A stretch of 13,813 nucleotides of DNA, taken from Candidatus Krumholzibacteriia bacterium. GTDB lineage: Bacteria > Krumholzibacteriota > Krumholzibacteriia > LZORAL124-64-63. The translations under genes were made by a program, and so were the position numbers. The stretch covers positions 1 through 13,813 of the forward strand of contig JAUUYW010000048.1 of assembly GCA_030590265.1 (NCBI GenBank), given 5' to 3'. The notes beneath the pieces are model-generated. The model worked only from the letters and a program-made list of their open reading frames with translations. It was not told the DNA's origin and did not search any database. Positions 6,286-13,813 of this stretch are shown here, in pieces (the first letter of the stretch is position 1; the number at the start of each line of letters is the position of its first letter).

Positions 6286-7572
6286 ATGGATCCCACCACT
6301 GATCCCTCACTGAAATCGTTTGTTCCCGTGGAAGCGAGTTCCCACTTTCCCATCCAGAATCTTCCCTATGGGATTTTTTCTCCCACACCCAGGGAAGATT
6401 CACGGGTGGGAGTGCGCATTGGTGACCAGGTTTTGGACCTGGCCGTGATTCAGGATTGTGGCTTGTTGGACAGCGCCAACCTGCCTGCCGATATCCTCAG
6501 CTATCCGGTTTTGAATCCCTTCATGGAACTTCCCAAGGAACAACGCCGGGCGGTTCGACTGTTGATCAGCGGTTTGCTGCGCGAAGACGAGCCCACTTTG
6601 CGGGACAATGAGAATCTGCGCCGGCGCGCCCTGGTGCCCGCCGATTCGGTGACCATGCATCTTCCGGTGGCCATCCGTGATTACACTGATTTTTATTCTT
6701 CCAAGGAACACGCCACCAATGTTGGCATCATGTTTCGGGGCAAAGACAATGCCTTGATGCCCAACTGGTTGCATTTGCCGGTGGGCTACCATGGCCGAGC
6801 CAGCAGCATCGGCATTTCCGGTGAAAATGTGATTCGTCCCCATGGCCAGACCATAGCCCCTGATGCCGAAACTCCTACGTTCGGCCCCAGCCGACTGATG
6901 GATTTTGAACTGGAGACAGGCTTCTTTGTGGCTTCGAATTCTCTGCAGGGAGATCCCATTGGCATTGATCAAGCGGCCGATAATATTTTCGGGATGGTGC
7001 TGATCAACGACTGGTCGGCCCGGGATATTCAGAAATGGGAGTACCAGCCTCTTGGTCCTTTCAACTCCAAAAACTTTGCCACCCACATTTCACCCTGGGT
7101 GGTGACCATGGATGCATTGGCACCCTTCCGCAGCGAGGCTCCGGTGCAGGATCCGGAACCTTTGCCGTATTTGCGCGAGAGTGAACGTCACACCTTCGAT
7201 ATCAATCTGGAAGTGCACATTCAAGCTGAGGACGACAGCGAAGGGTTGCGGGTTTGTGCCAGCAATTTCAAACATTTGTACTGGACCATGGCTCAGCAGT
7301 TGGCTCACCACACCATCACCGGTTGCAACATGAGCAACGGCGATTTGCTGGGCAGCGGCACCATCAGCGGACCGGACAAGGGCAGCTTCGGCAGCATGCT
7401 GGAGATCACCTGGCGGGGCACCGAACCGATCGTTCTGCCTGGCGGCGGCGAGCGCAAGTTCCTGGCCGACGGAGACACCGTGACCATGAGTGGCTGGTGC
7501 CAGGCCGACGGCTACCGGGTCGGATTTGGTGAGGTTAGCAACACCATTCTGCCAGCCAGGAATTTGCAGTGA
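6286..7572 (+). CDS. fahA: Fumarylacetoacetase (fumarylacetoacetate hydrolase)
   Basis: This 428-residue enzyme carries out the last step of tyrosine/phenylalanine (homogentisate) catabolism, cleaving 4-fumarylacetoacetate to fumarate and acetoacetate. The residues known from mouse FAH are present at a constant offset of +9: metal ligands D135, E208, E210 and D242 (mouse D126, E199, E201, D233), the catalytic H142, and Y137, Q249, Y253, K262, T359 and E373 around the substrate. Hallmark stretches are DYTDFYSSKEHATNVGIMF, LPVGYHGRASS and NDWSARDIQKWEYQPLGPF. The N-terminal SH3-like domain is about residues 20-125. AAAGGA (6271-6276) precedes the ATG. Its stop overlaps the GTG start of acetoacetyl-CoA synthetase, so the acetoacetate it releases is probably handled by the next gene product. 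Homogentisate dioxygenase, maleylacetoacetate isomerase and HPPD genes are not in the window. Confidence 0.97.
   Translation: MDPTTDPSLKSFVPVEASSHFPIQNLPYGIFSPTPREDSRVGVRIGDQVLDLAVIQDCGLLDSANLPADILSYPVLNPFMELPKEQRRAVRLLISGLLREDEPTLRDNENLRRRALVPADSVTMHLPVAIRDYTDFYSSKEHATNVGIMFRGKDNALMPNWLHLPVGYHGRASSIGISGENVIRPHGQTIAPDAETPTFGPSRLMDFELETGFFVASNSLQGDPIGIDQAADNIFGMVLINDWSARDIQKWEYQPLGPFNSKNFATHISPWVVTMDALAPFRSEAPVQDPEPLPYLRESERHTFDINLEVHIQAEDDSEGLRVCASNFKHLYWTMAQQLAHHTITGCNMSNGDLLGSGTISGPDKGSFGSMLEITWRGTEPIVLPGGGERKFLADGDTVTMSGWCQADGYRVGFGEVSNTILPARNLQ
7569..7572 (+). other. GTGA start/stop overlap coupling fahA and aacS
   Basis: The fahA stop TGA (7570-7572) shares bases with the aacS start GTG (7569-7571). 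No separate strong ribosome site precedes the GTG, so terminating ribosomes probably re-initiate. This would keep the two enzymes in a set ratio. Confidence 0.75.
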
Positions 7573-9536
7573 CCACTGCGGGCAAAGACATCCTCTGGCA
7601 GCCATCAACCCAACAGGTGGCTGCCGCACGGATGACCCGATTCAGGGAGTTGGTCAATCATAACCATGGCCTGGATCTGGCTGACTACGAAGCGTTGCAC
7701 CAATGGTCTGTTGATGAGGCCCCTGAGTTTTGGCGAACGCTTTGGAATTTTTGTGAAGTTGTGGGCCAGGGGCCGGGAACGACGGTGGTGGAAGATTTCC
7801 AACTCATGCCCGGGGCCCGTTGGTTTCCCGAGGCACGCCTCAATTATGCCGAAAATCTTCTTCAGGGCCAGGACGACGCCGAAGCTATTGTTTTTCGCAA
7901 TGAACGTGGCGATTCCTCCCGTTTGACCTATTCCCAACTCAGAGACCAGGTGGCTGCTTTTGCAGCTGCCTTGAAGGCTGATGGTGTGGCAGCAGGGGAT
8001 CGGGTGGTCGGCTTTCTGCCCAACCTGCCTCAAACCGTGGTGGCCATGCTGGCCACTAGCAGCCTTGGTGCGGTTTGGTCCAGTTGTTCCCCGGATTTTG
8101 GTGTGGAAGGTGTGCTGGACAGGTTCAGTCAAATTGAACCCTCGGTTCTGGTGTGCGCCGATGGTTATTTTTATGGCGGCAAACAACACGACAGTCTGGC
8201 CACGGTGGAATTGATCAGGCAGCGGCTGAAGACTCTGCGCCGAACGGTGGTGGTGAGCTACCTCGGGCAGGATAGGAATTCCGTGGCGCCTTTTGCCGAA
8301 GGGCTGACTCTTTTTGACGACTATCTGGCTCAGGGTGCTGGGACAAAACTCCAATTCACGCATCTGCCTTTCGATCATCCTCTTTTTATCATGTTCTCTT
8401 CCGGCACCACCGGTCTGCCCAAATGCATGGTCCATTCGGCCGGAGGCACCCTGCTTCAGCATCTGAAGGAACATCGGCTGCACTGCGATTTGCACCCGGC
8501 TGATCGTTTCTTTTACTACACCACTTGTGGTTGGATGATGTGGAACTGGTTGGTCAGTGGGTTGGCCTCCGAGGCCACGATCATGCTCTACGATGGTCAT
8601 CCCCTCAAGCCCAACCCGATTCTGTGGGACTACGCCCAGGATGAAAAATTCAATATTTTTGGCACCAGTGCCAAATTCCTGGAGGCTTGCCACAAATTTG
8701 GTTTGCAGCCCGGTCTAAGCCATGATCTGGCTTCCTTGCGCTGTGTGTTGTCCACAGGCTCACCTCTGGCACCCAAATCTTTCGACTATGTTTACCGCGA
8801 GGTCAAAAAAGATCTGCAACTGAGTTCCATCTCAGGCGGAACCGACATCATTTCCTGTTTTGTGCTGGGCTGTCCCGTTCTGCCCGTGCATCGAGGACGC
8901 TTGCAGTGCCGGGGCCTGGGCATGAAAGTGGAAGTCTTTGATGGGGATGCCCAACCCGTGGTGGGAGAAAAAGGCGAGCTGGTTTGCACCGTGCCTTTTG
9001 TCTCCATGCCCACCGGGTTTTGGAATGATCCCCAGGGGCAGCGTTACCATCAAGCCTATTTTGACCGTTTTGATAATATCTGGTGCCACGGTGATTTTGC
9101 CGAACTGATACCTGACGGTGGCATGATTATCCACGGCCGCAGCGATACGGTGCTCAATCCTGGTGGGGTGCGAATCGGCACCGCGGAAATTTATCGGGTG
9201 GTGGACGGCTTTGCCGAAGTAACCGAAAGCGTGGTTGTGGGCCAGGATTACCAGGGCGATGTGCGGGTTGTGCTTTTTGTGGCTCTGCGGGAAGGTTTGA
9301 CTCTGGATCCCAGGCTGGAAACCCGTCTGCGGGACAGGATAAGAGCCGAAGAAACTCCCCGTCATGTGCCCGCCGTTATTCGGCAGGTTCCGGCCGTCCC
9401 CCGCACAATCAGCGGGAAAATAGTGGAGCTGGCTGTGCGCAACATTCTGCATGGTTTGCCGGTAAAAAATACCGAAGCACTAGCCAACCCGGAGTCACTG
9501 ACCTATTTTTCCCATATGGCGGCTGAGCTATCGTAG
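7569..9536 (+). CDS. aacS: Acetoacetyl-CoA synthetase (acetoacetate-CoA ligase)
   Basis: This 655-residue ANL-superfamily adenylate-forming enzyme matches AacS length. It activates acetoacetate with ATP and CoA to acetoacetyl-CoA in the cytoplasm. Motifs in order: an N-terminal [20 protein letters not shown] region typical of AacS/acetyl-CoA synthetase, [13 protein letters not shown] (86-98), the ATP-binding loop SSGTTGLPK (277-285), ISGGTDI (421-427), WCHGDF (505-510), [20 protein letters not shown] (523-542) and [10 protein letters not shown] (611-620) with the adenylation lysine K617. The GTG start at 7569 lies inside the fahA stop (GTGA), implying translational coupling. Pathway logic supports the acetoacetate call: the preceding enzyme produces acetoacetate, and thiolase elsewhere would finish conversion to acetyl-CoA. 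Other short-chain substrates are less likely but not excluded by sequence alone. Confidence 0.94.
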   Translation: MTTAGKDILWQPSTQQVAAARMTRFRELVNHNHGLDLADYEALHQWSVDEAPEFWRTLWNFCEVVGQGPGTTVVEDFQLMPGARWFPEARLNYAENLLQGQDDAEAIVFRNERGDSSRLTYSQLRDQVAAFAAALKADGVAAGDRVVGFLPNLPQTVVAMLATSSLGAVWSSCSPDFGVEGVLDRFSQIEPSVLVCADGYFYGGKQHDSLATVELIRQRLKTLRRTVVVSYLGQDRNSVAPFAEGLTLFDDYLAQGAGTKLQFTHLPFDHPLFIMFSSGTTGLPKCMVHSAGGTLLQHLKEHRLHCDLHPADRFFYYTTCGWMMWNWLVSGLASEATIMLYDGHPLKPNPILWDYAQDEKFNIFGTSAKFLEACHKFGLQPGLSHDLASLRCVLSTGSPLAPKSFDYVYREVKKDLQLSSISGGTDIISCFVLGCPVLPVHRGRLQCRGLGMKVEVFDGDAQPVVGEKGELVCTVPFVSMPTGFWNDPQGQRYHQAYFDRFDNIWCHGDFAELIPDGGMIIHGRSDTVLNPGGVRIGTAEIYRVVDGFAEVTESVVVGQDYQGDVRVVLFVALREGLTLDPRLETRLRDRIRAEETPRHVPAVIRQVPAVPRTISGKIVELAVRNILHGLPVKNTEALANPESLTYFSHMAAELS

Positions 9537-9651
9537 GTCGTTGGGGGACAACCTGCCACAGCAGCGCCGGATAACCACTCGCCCGTTCGGCACTTTTTTG
9601 CCGGGCAAATCTGCAATCCAAACCTGTAATTCTCTGTTGCGAAAGGGCATC
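9537..9651 (+). other. Intergenic region between aacS and the S46 peptidase gene
   Basis: These 115 bases contain no coding sequence. A hairpin can form (CGGCA 9588-9592 with TGCCG 9599-9603, extended by G-U pairs to 9585/9606), but its T run lies in the loop, not after the stem, so it is not a standard terminator. A TGTAAT (9625-9630) resembles a -10 element, without a good -35 at 17 bases. AAGGG (9643-9647) serves the next gene. Co-transcription with aacS or a separate weak promoter are both possible. Confidence 0.45.
9643..9647 (+). promoter_or_regulatory. Ribosome binding site deciding the S46 peptidase start
   Basis: AAGGG lies four bases before the ATG at 9652. The frame stays open upstream to a TTG at 9541, but only the ATG at 9652 places a signal peptide at the N terminus and gives the catalytic residues their usual family numbering. 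Confidence 0.7.
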
Positions 9652-11811
9652 ATGCTTCGTCGTGGATTTGTATTGTTTCTATTGGTCTTGCCTCTTTTCA
9701 ATATAACCCCCAACGCCTTGGGAGACGAAGGCATGTACCCCATGAGCGAGCTGGATCAGTTGGATTTGAAGGCCGTCGGTTTGGAGATCGAACCTTCCCT
9801 TATTTACAACCCCGACGGATTGAGCCTGGTCGATGGCATCTGCAAAATCGGTGGTTGCACGGGCTCTTTCGTATCTGACGAAGGATTGATGCTGACCAAC
9901 CACCATTGTGCTTTCCGGGCCATTCGTGACGCCAGCACCCCGAAACACGATTTTTTGTCGGAAGGATTCAGCGCTGCCACCAGAGCTGAGGAAGCTCCCG
10001 CCATAGGCTACACGGTACGCATCACTGACAGTTACCGAGACGTTTCAGCTGAGGTTCTGGCAGTGGTCAACGCCGGAATGGATCCCGAAAACCGCACCAA
10101 AGCCATCGAAAAGAAGATGAAGGAACTGAGTCTTGCCGAAGAGCAAGCCCATCCCGGCAAGCGGGCCGAAGTCAATGAAATGTTCCTGGGAAAAACCTAT
10201 GTGCTCTTCCTGTATACTTATCTCAAGGATGTCAGATTGGTCTATTCACCTCCGCTGGCCATTGGCAATTTTGGTGGTGAAGCCGACAACTGGATGTGGC
10301 CCCGTCATTCGGGTGATTTCAGTTTTATGCGAGCTTATGTCGGGCCCGATGGTGAGTCGGCCGATTATTCCGAAGACAATATTCCCTACCGGCCAAAAGT
10401 TGTGCTGGAAGTGGGCAGCGAAGGAGTCCAGGAGGATGATTTTGTCTTCATTTTCGGATATCCCGGCACAACCTACCGCCACCGCTCAGCGGCATTCCTG
10501 CGCTATTTGAGTAAACATTACATGCCGACGGTTGTGGACTGGTATGGCTGGCAGATTGAGAATCTGGTGGCCTCGGCCCAAGGAGATCGTGGGCGGGAAC
10601 TGGCCTTGGCGACCAGGGTCAAGAGTTTGCAGAATACCTACAAAAATTTCCGGGGAAAATTGCAGGGTATTGAACGGCTGGATTTGCTGGCGTCCAGGAA
10701 ACAGCAAGAGGAACAACTGCAGATCTTCATCGATTCCGATTCCCAGCGTCAGGAGAACTACGGCCAGGTGCTCGGCCGTCTGGATGATTATTACACCCAG
10801 CGTGCCGAGACCACCGCCTTCGACCTTTGGCTGCGGTACATGCTGCGCAGCAGTGAGACCATGAGCGCGGCTTTGATCGTCTGGGAAAATTCCATCGAAA
10901 AAAACAAGCCGGAGACCGAGCGGGAATCAGCTTACATGGCTCGCAACCTGGATCAAACCATCAACTCCCTGGTGATCAAGGCTGACTCCTTCGATCCTCA
11001 GGCCGATGCCCTGATCATGAGTGAATTGCTGCGTCGGGCTGGTGATATTTCCCAGGCCAAAAAATTGTCTGCTGTTTCTGATATGGCTGGTTCCAAAGGT
11101 GAGAAAGAGGCTCAAAAATTCCTGCAACGGGCTTTTGAAAAAAGTTTACTGATGGATTCCGACAAGCTCTTGAAAGCCATGGAAATGGACACCGCTGAGC
11201 TGCAGAAGATGAACGATCCTTTCCTGCAATTGGTCGCTGAGCTGTATCCTCCTTATCTCGAATTGCGCCAGGAGAACAAACGCCGCAAAGGTGAATTGGA
11301 TCAGCTTCAGGCCACTCTTCAGGAAATCAAACGTCAGTTCCAGGGCCAGGACTTTGTGCCCGATGCCAATGGAACATTGCGGTTAACCTATGGCCGAATT
11401 GAAGGTTATAGTCCCCGTGACGCGGTGCATCTGACCCCCTTCACCACCTTGGAAGGCATTCTTGAAAAAGACACCGGGGTGAAACCTTTTGCTGTTCCGG
11501 AGCGATTCAGGGATTTGATTGTTGCGGGGGATTTTGGTCCCTTTGTCAATGCCGACCTGGGTGGAGTGCCGGTGAATATGCTTTATAGCACCGATACAAC
11601 CGGTGGAAACTCAGGCAGCCCCGTGCTGAATGCCAGGGGGCAGGTTGTGGGTCTCAATTTCGATCGGGCCTGGGAAGCAACCATAAACGATTTTGCCTGG
11701 GATCATAGTTACAGCCGCTCCATTGGGGTGGATATTCGATATGTGTTGTGGGTGACCTTGAAATTCGGCGGTGCCGAGCGGTTGCTCCAGGAGATGAGAG
11801 TGGATTTTTAG
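9652..11811 (+). CDS. Secreted S46 family dipeptidyl-peptidase (DPP11-like)
   Basis: This is a 719-residue precursor, the usual length for DPP7/DPP11 enzymes, which release dipeptides from peptide N termini in the periplasm or at the cell surface. Residues 1-24 are a signal peptide (MLRR, a hydrophobic core, then NALG before DEG). The chymotrypsin-like triad is clear: H85 in LTNHHC, D222 in RHSGDFSF and S654 in GGNSGSPVLN. The N-terminal substrate-binding GNFGGEADNWMWPRHSGDF stretch (205-223) is typical. Eighteen residues after the catalytic Ser is R672 (LNFDRAWE). In the family this position is Arg in DPP11 (Asp/Glu at P1) and Gly in DPP7 (hydrophobic P1), so DPP11-like specificity is predicted. 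A helical domain with charged helices fills about 300-590, as in the family. It lies 115 bases after aacS and could feed peptides to the amino-acid catabolic genes upstream. Confidence 0.95.
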   Translation: MLRRGFVLFLLVLPLFNITPNALGDEGMYPMSELDQLDLKAVGLEIEPSLIYNPDGLSLVDGICKIGGCTGSFVSDEGLMLTNHHCAFRAIRDASTPKHDFLSEGFSAATRAEEAPAIGYTVRITDSYRDVSAEVLAVVNAGMDPENRTKAIEKKMKELSLAEEQAHPGKRAEVNEMFLGKTYVLFLYTYLKDVRLVYSPPLAIGNFGGEADNWMWPRHSGDFSFMRAYVGPDGESADYSEDNIPYRPKVVLEVGSEGVQEDDFVFIFGYPGTTYRHRSAAFLRYLSKHYMPTVVDWYGWQIENLVASAQGDRGRELALATRVKSLQNTYKNFRGKLQGIERLDLLASRKQQEEQLQIFIDSDSQRQENYGQVLGRLDDYYTQRAETTAFDLWLRYMLRSSETMSAALIVWENSIEKNKPETERESAYMARNLDQTINSLVIKADSFDPQADALIMSELLRRAGDISQAKKLSAVSDMAGSKGEKEAQKFLQRAFEKSLLMDSDKLLKAMEMDTAELQKMNDPFLQLVAELYPPYLELRQENKRRKGELDQLQATLQEIKRQFQGQDFVPDANGTLRLTYGRIEGYSPRDAVHLTPFTTLEGILEKDTGVKPFAVPERFRDLIVAGDFGPFVNADLGGVPVNMLYSTDTTGGNSGSPVLNARGQVVGLNFDRAWEATINDFAWDHSYSRSIGVDIRYVLWVTLKFGGAERLLQEMRVDF

Positions 11812-11813
11812 CA

Positions 11814-12971
11814 ATGAAGAATCTGGGCGCGGATTTGTCTTCTCTGGATCGTTTGGCCGAAGTGATTATCGAGTCACTGGGTGATGGTGTGTTGATTGTC
11901 GATAAAAACGGTTTGGTCCATCGGCACAACCAACGGTTTTGTGAAATGTGGGGCATTGATCCTTTGCCCAATGGTGTGCAGGATTCCCTGGACCTGGCCC
12001 TGCTGGTCAAGAAGCAGATGCGGAATCCGGAGGCCTTCCTGGAATCCATCCATTCTTTTTCTCAGCGCAAAGGCAACAAGGAACATGTGGACCATCTGGA
12101 ATTTCTGGATGGCCGGATTTTTGAACGTCGGCAACGCTCTTTGTGCGACCAGGGTCTTGATTTGGGTCGTTTGCTGGTATTTCGTGATGTGACCAATCAA
12201 ATCCAGGCTGAAAAAGCTAGTCGAGCTCTGGCTCTTCAGGTTCAAGCCACCCAGCGTCTGGAAAGTCTGGGTGTTCTGGCCGGAGGCCTGGCCCATGAAT
12301 TCAACAACATCCTGATGGTCATCATGGGCAACGCGGATTTGTTGGCCAGTGAGTTTGGCACTTCCCCTTCTGCCCAAACCCACCTTTCGGAAATCGGAAC
12401 GGCCAGCCGCCGGGCCGCCGATCTTTGCGACCAGATGCACGTTTATGCGGGCAAAGGCAACTCGCGTCGGGAAGAATTGGACTTGGCCAGGGTGGTCAGG
12501 GAAATGCGACCCATCTTGGACATAGCCCTGGGTAAAAAAGTAGACCTGGGTTGTGAATTCCAAACGGATTTGCCAAAGGTTATGGCCGATGTTACCCGTT
12601 TTCGTCAGGTGGTTTTGAACCTGGTGAGCAACGCTGCCGATGCTTGCCTGGAAGAGGGAATGGGGAGGGTTGATTTGCGCCTCTTGGTGCGGAATTGCGA
12701 TCAATCGTTTCTGCGTGGATGCCTGTCCGGGGGGAAAGTTGAACCTGGCCAATATGTATGCCTGGAAGTGGTTGATACGGGTTGCGGGATGGACCCCGCC
12801 CAGCAGGCACGGGTCTTCGATCCATTCTACACAACCAAATTTGCCGGTCGGGGTTTGGGGCTTTCTGCGGTGCTGGGTATTGTGCGCCGCTGCAAAGGTG
12901 CTGTTAAGGTGCAAAGCCAGATGAAAGAAGGCAGCAACTTTTCAATATTCTTGCCCGTGGTCAACGAATAG
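11814..12971 (+). CDS. Soluble PAS-domain sensor histidine kinase
   Basis: From the ATG at 11814 this is a 385-residue protein with no signal peptide or membrane helix, so it senses a cytoplasmic signal or partner. Residues about 10-130 form a PAS-like domain (DGVLIVDKNGLVHRHNQRFC ... LGRLLVFRDVTNQIQAEK). The dimerisation/phosphoacceptor helix has H161 in GGLAHEFNNILMVIMGNADL. The catalytic ATPase domain has N273 (VLNLVSNAADACLEEG), DTGCGMDP (321-328), the F-box VFDPFYTTK and the G2 loop GRGLGLSAVLGIV. All kinase boxes are intact, so it should be active. The HEFNN type of H-box is common in kinases paired with stand-alone or fused receivers. The start is two bases after the S46 peptidase stop and has only a weak ribosome site, suggesting coupled translation. 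Its 3' end faces a receiver operon with 7 bases between stop codons. Confidence 0.92.
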   Translation: MKNLGADLSSLDRLAEVIIESLGDGVLIVDKNGLVHRHNQRFCEMWGIDPLPNGVQDSLDLALLVKKQMRNPEAFLESIHSFSQRKGNKEHVDHLEFLDGRIFERRQRSLCDQGLDLGRLLVFRDVTNQIQAEKASRALALQVQATQRLESLGVLAGGLAHEFNNILMVIMGNADLLASEFGTSPSAQTHLSEIGTASRRAADLCDQMHVYAGKGNSRREELDLARVVREMRPILDIALGKKVDLGCEFQTDLPKVMADVTRFRQVVLNLVSNAADACLEEGMGRVDLRLLVRNCDQSFLRGCLSGGKVEPGQYVCLEVVDTGCGMDPAQQARVFDPFYTTKFAGRGLGLSAVLGIVRRCKGAVKVQSQMKEGSNFSIFLPVVNE

Positions 12972-12978
12972 GGTCATC

Positions 12979-13344
12979 TCAACCCAACAAATCCTTGATG
13001 GCCTCCAGCATTTCTTCGTTGGAGAAGGGCTTTTTCATGGTGCGATTGGCCCCCAGAAGCTTGGCCGAATGAAGATAATTTTCCGGTTCCGCCCGTCCCC
13101 CCCCACTGATGGCAATAACCTTCAAACTGCTGTTTTTACGACGCAGGTCCATAATGGTTTCGATACCGTCTTTTTCCGGCATGATGATGTCGGTTATTAC
13201 CAGATCGGCCGGATCTGCCAGAAAAATTTCCACACCCTCTTTTCCGTCGCAGGCCGATTCGCATTGATACCCTGCCCGGGATAAAACACTTTCCAGATAT
13301 TCACGAACTTCGTCGTCGTCTTCAATGATCAGAATTTTTGCCAT
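12979..13344 (-). CDS. Single-domain response regulator (CheY-like receiver)
   Basis: This 121-residue protein is one complete receiver domain without an output domain. The acidic pocket is E8/D9/D10 (IIEDDDE), the phosphorylation site D52 is in VITDIIMPEKDG, S80 is in VIAISGGGR and the conserved K105 is in MKKPF. Such proteins act by binding a partner (flagellar motor, kinase or diguanylate cyclase) or as phosphotransfer intermediates or sinks. AAAGGGGA (13351-13358) lies at good spacing before the ATG and overlaps the stop codon of the upstream receiver gene, so the two are co-translated. The convergent histidine kinase is the obvious candidate donor, but the pairing is inferred from position only. 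Confidence 0.93.
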   Translation of the reverse strand: MAKILIIEDDDEVREYLESVLSRAGYQCESACDGKEGVEIFLADPADLVITDIIMPEKDGIETIMDLRRKNSSLKVIAISGGGRAEPENYLHSAKLLGANRTMKKPFSNEEMLEAIKDLLG

Positions 13345-13356
13345 GGCAAATCCCCT

Positions 13357-13758
13357 TTAAGTTGTTTTGCCCAGGACGTGATGAATCGTTTGGCAGAGTG
13401 TGTCCATATCGAATGGCTTGTGGACTAATCCCTGGATGTTGGGATGGTGGTCCCATTGGATGGAATCGCCACTCCCCAGACCAGTAATTAAAATAACCGG
13501 CAGGTTATTGCGGACCTTGCCCACTGCTCCGGCCAGATCCAGACCGGTGAGGTGGGGCATGGTCAGGTCGGTCACCACCAGGTCATATTGATCAGGGTCT
13601 TCGCGGATCGATTCCAAGGCCTCCAGACTATTGGACAGGGCTGTGACCTGGAAACCACTTTTTTCCAGAATGGCCTGCCCAAGGATAGTGATATCCTCGT
13701 CGTCATCAATAAACAAAATGTGGGTGTCTTGCAAAATATGCGTGTTTTGGGCGACCAT
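13357..13758 (-). CDS. Response regulator receiver domain protein (start uncertain, possibly extends beyond the window)
   Basis: From the ATG at 13758 this is a 133-residue single receiver. It has D18-D20 in LFIDDDED, the phosphorylation site D64 in VVTDLTMPHLTG, T92 in VILITGLGSG and K114 in VHKPF. There is no output domain downstream. The sequence style (HILFIDDDEDI, TMPHLTGLDLA, LPVILITG) is common both in stand-alone receivers and at the C-terminal end of hybrid histidine kinases. The frame is open from the ATG back through a GTG at 13803 to the window edge, so a longer protein cannot be ruled out. The extra residues (SWVQEISTWEKENQCST) do not look like a known domain. It is 12 bases upstream of the CheY-like gene and shares its operon. 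The ribosome site is oddly placed. Confidence 0.82.
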   Translation of the reverse strand: MVAQNTHILQDTHILFIDDDEDITILGQAILEKSGFQVTALSNSLEALESIREDPDQYDLVVTDLTMPHLTGLDLAGAVGKVRNNLPVILITGLGSGDSIQWDHHPNIQGLVHKPFDMDTLCQTIHHVLGKTT

Positions 13759-13774
13759 TGTGGAACATTGGTTT

Positions 13775-13780
13775 TCCTTT
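13775..13780 (-). promoter_or_regulatory. Ribosome binding site set for an out-of-frame ATG upstream of the receiver
   Basis: AAAGGA (complement of 13775-13780) is six bases before an ATG at 13768-13766, ideal spacing, but that ATG opens a 20-codon frame ending at a TGA (13708-13706), inside the receiver gene. The in-frame receiver ATG at 13758 is 16 bases from the site. This could be a small leader frame coupled to the receiver, or chance. Confidence 0.3.
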
Positions 13781-13813
13781 TCCCATGTTGATATTTCTTG
13801 CACCCATGAAGGA

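Noticed and set aside
5684..7086. Long minus-strand frames (5684-6403, 6400-7086)
   Set aside because: Both are antisense to the unknown gene and fahA, with no domain signature; fahA has all of its active-site residues in the plus frame.
7605..8693. A 362-codon open frame on the minus strand
   Set aside because: It lies fully inside aacS, which has every ligase motif. The antisense translation has no recognisable domain and no ribosome site.
9585..9606. Hairpin after aacS considered as a terminator
   Set aside because: Its T run is inside the loop and nothing T-rich follows the stem on either strand.
9541..9651. Extension of the S46 peptidase to a TTG at 9541
   Set aside because: It would bury the signal peptide behind 37 residues; the ATG at 9652 has AAGGG upstream and gives the family-typical length.
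11748..11813. Extension of the histidine kinase to a TTG at 11748
   Set aside because: It would overlap the peptidase gene by 64 bases, and the extra residues add nothing to the PAS domain. The ATG at 11814 is better placed.
11874..12914. A 346-codon open frame on the minus strand
   Set aside because: It is antisense to the histidine kinase, whose H, N, G and F boxes are intact. The antisense product has low-complexity, His/Gln-rich composition typical of shadow frames.
1..13813. Search for a CRISPR array, insertion sequence, integrase, tRNA, toxin-antitoxin or defence cassette
   Set aside because: No regularly spaced repeats, terminal inverted repeats, transposase or integrase motifs, cloverleaf sequences or nuclease-type defence domains are visible. 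All sizeable frames are accounted for by the listed genes.

Overview
The window comes from a bacterial chromosome of moderate GC content. It is densely coded, with no gap over 300 bases and no mobile elements, tRNA, rRNA or CRISPR arrays. There is no taxonomic marker gene. A secreted S46 peptidase with a signal peptide, chemotaxis and PilZ proteins and many soluble two-component parts point to a motile, Gram-negative-type heterotroph that consumes protein and amino acids. The phylum cannot be fixed from this sequence.

Layout. (1) 2-688, plus strand: the end of a family-2 glycosyltransferase of the polyprenyl-phosphate glucosyltransferase type, followed by a strong intrinsic terminator. (2) 2168-758, minus strand: a two-gene NfeD / SPFH (stomatin-like) membrane operon with a plausible promoter overlain by short inverted repeats. 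(3) 3824-2329, minus strand: a PilZ-domain protein and a CheV-type CheW-receiver protein, closed by a terminator. (4) 3912-5168, plus strand: a stand-alone arginine deiminase with a recognisable sigma70-like promoter. (5) 5293-9536, plus strand: a tight operon of an uncharacterised conserved protein, fumarylacetoacetase and acetoacetyl-CoA synthetase. (6) 9652-11811, plus strand: a secreted S46 dipeptidyl-peptidase whose specificity residue fits the DPP11 (Asp/Glu) type. (7) 11814-13813: a soluble PAS-histidine kinase on the plus strand, convergent with two single-domain receivers on the minus strand.

How the genes fit together. Region 5 is the end of tyrosine/phenylalanine (homogentisate) catabolism. 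Fumarylacetoacetase splits fumarylacetoacetate into fumarate and acetoacetate, and the synthetase encoded next, with overlapping start and stop codons, turns acetoacetate into acetoacetyl-CoA. Arginine deiminase and the secreted dipeptidyl-peptidase on either side suggest a broader peptide and amino-acid economy. The least understood gene is the first of the operon (5293-6264). It has a repeating strand/helix pattern and conserved-looking Lys/His motifs but no function I can name. The signalling genes (PilZ + CheV, and kinase + two receivers) carry no DNA-binding output domain, so they probably act through protein-protein contacts.
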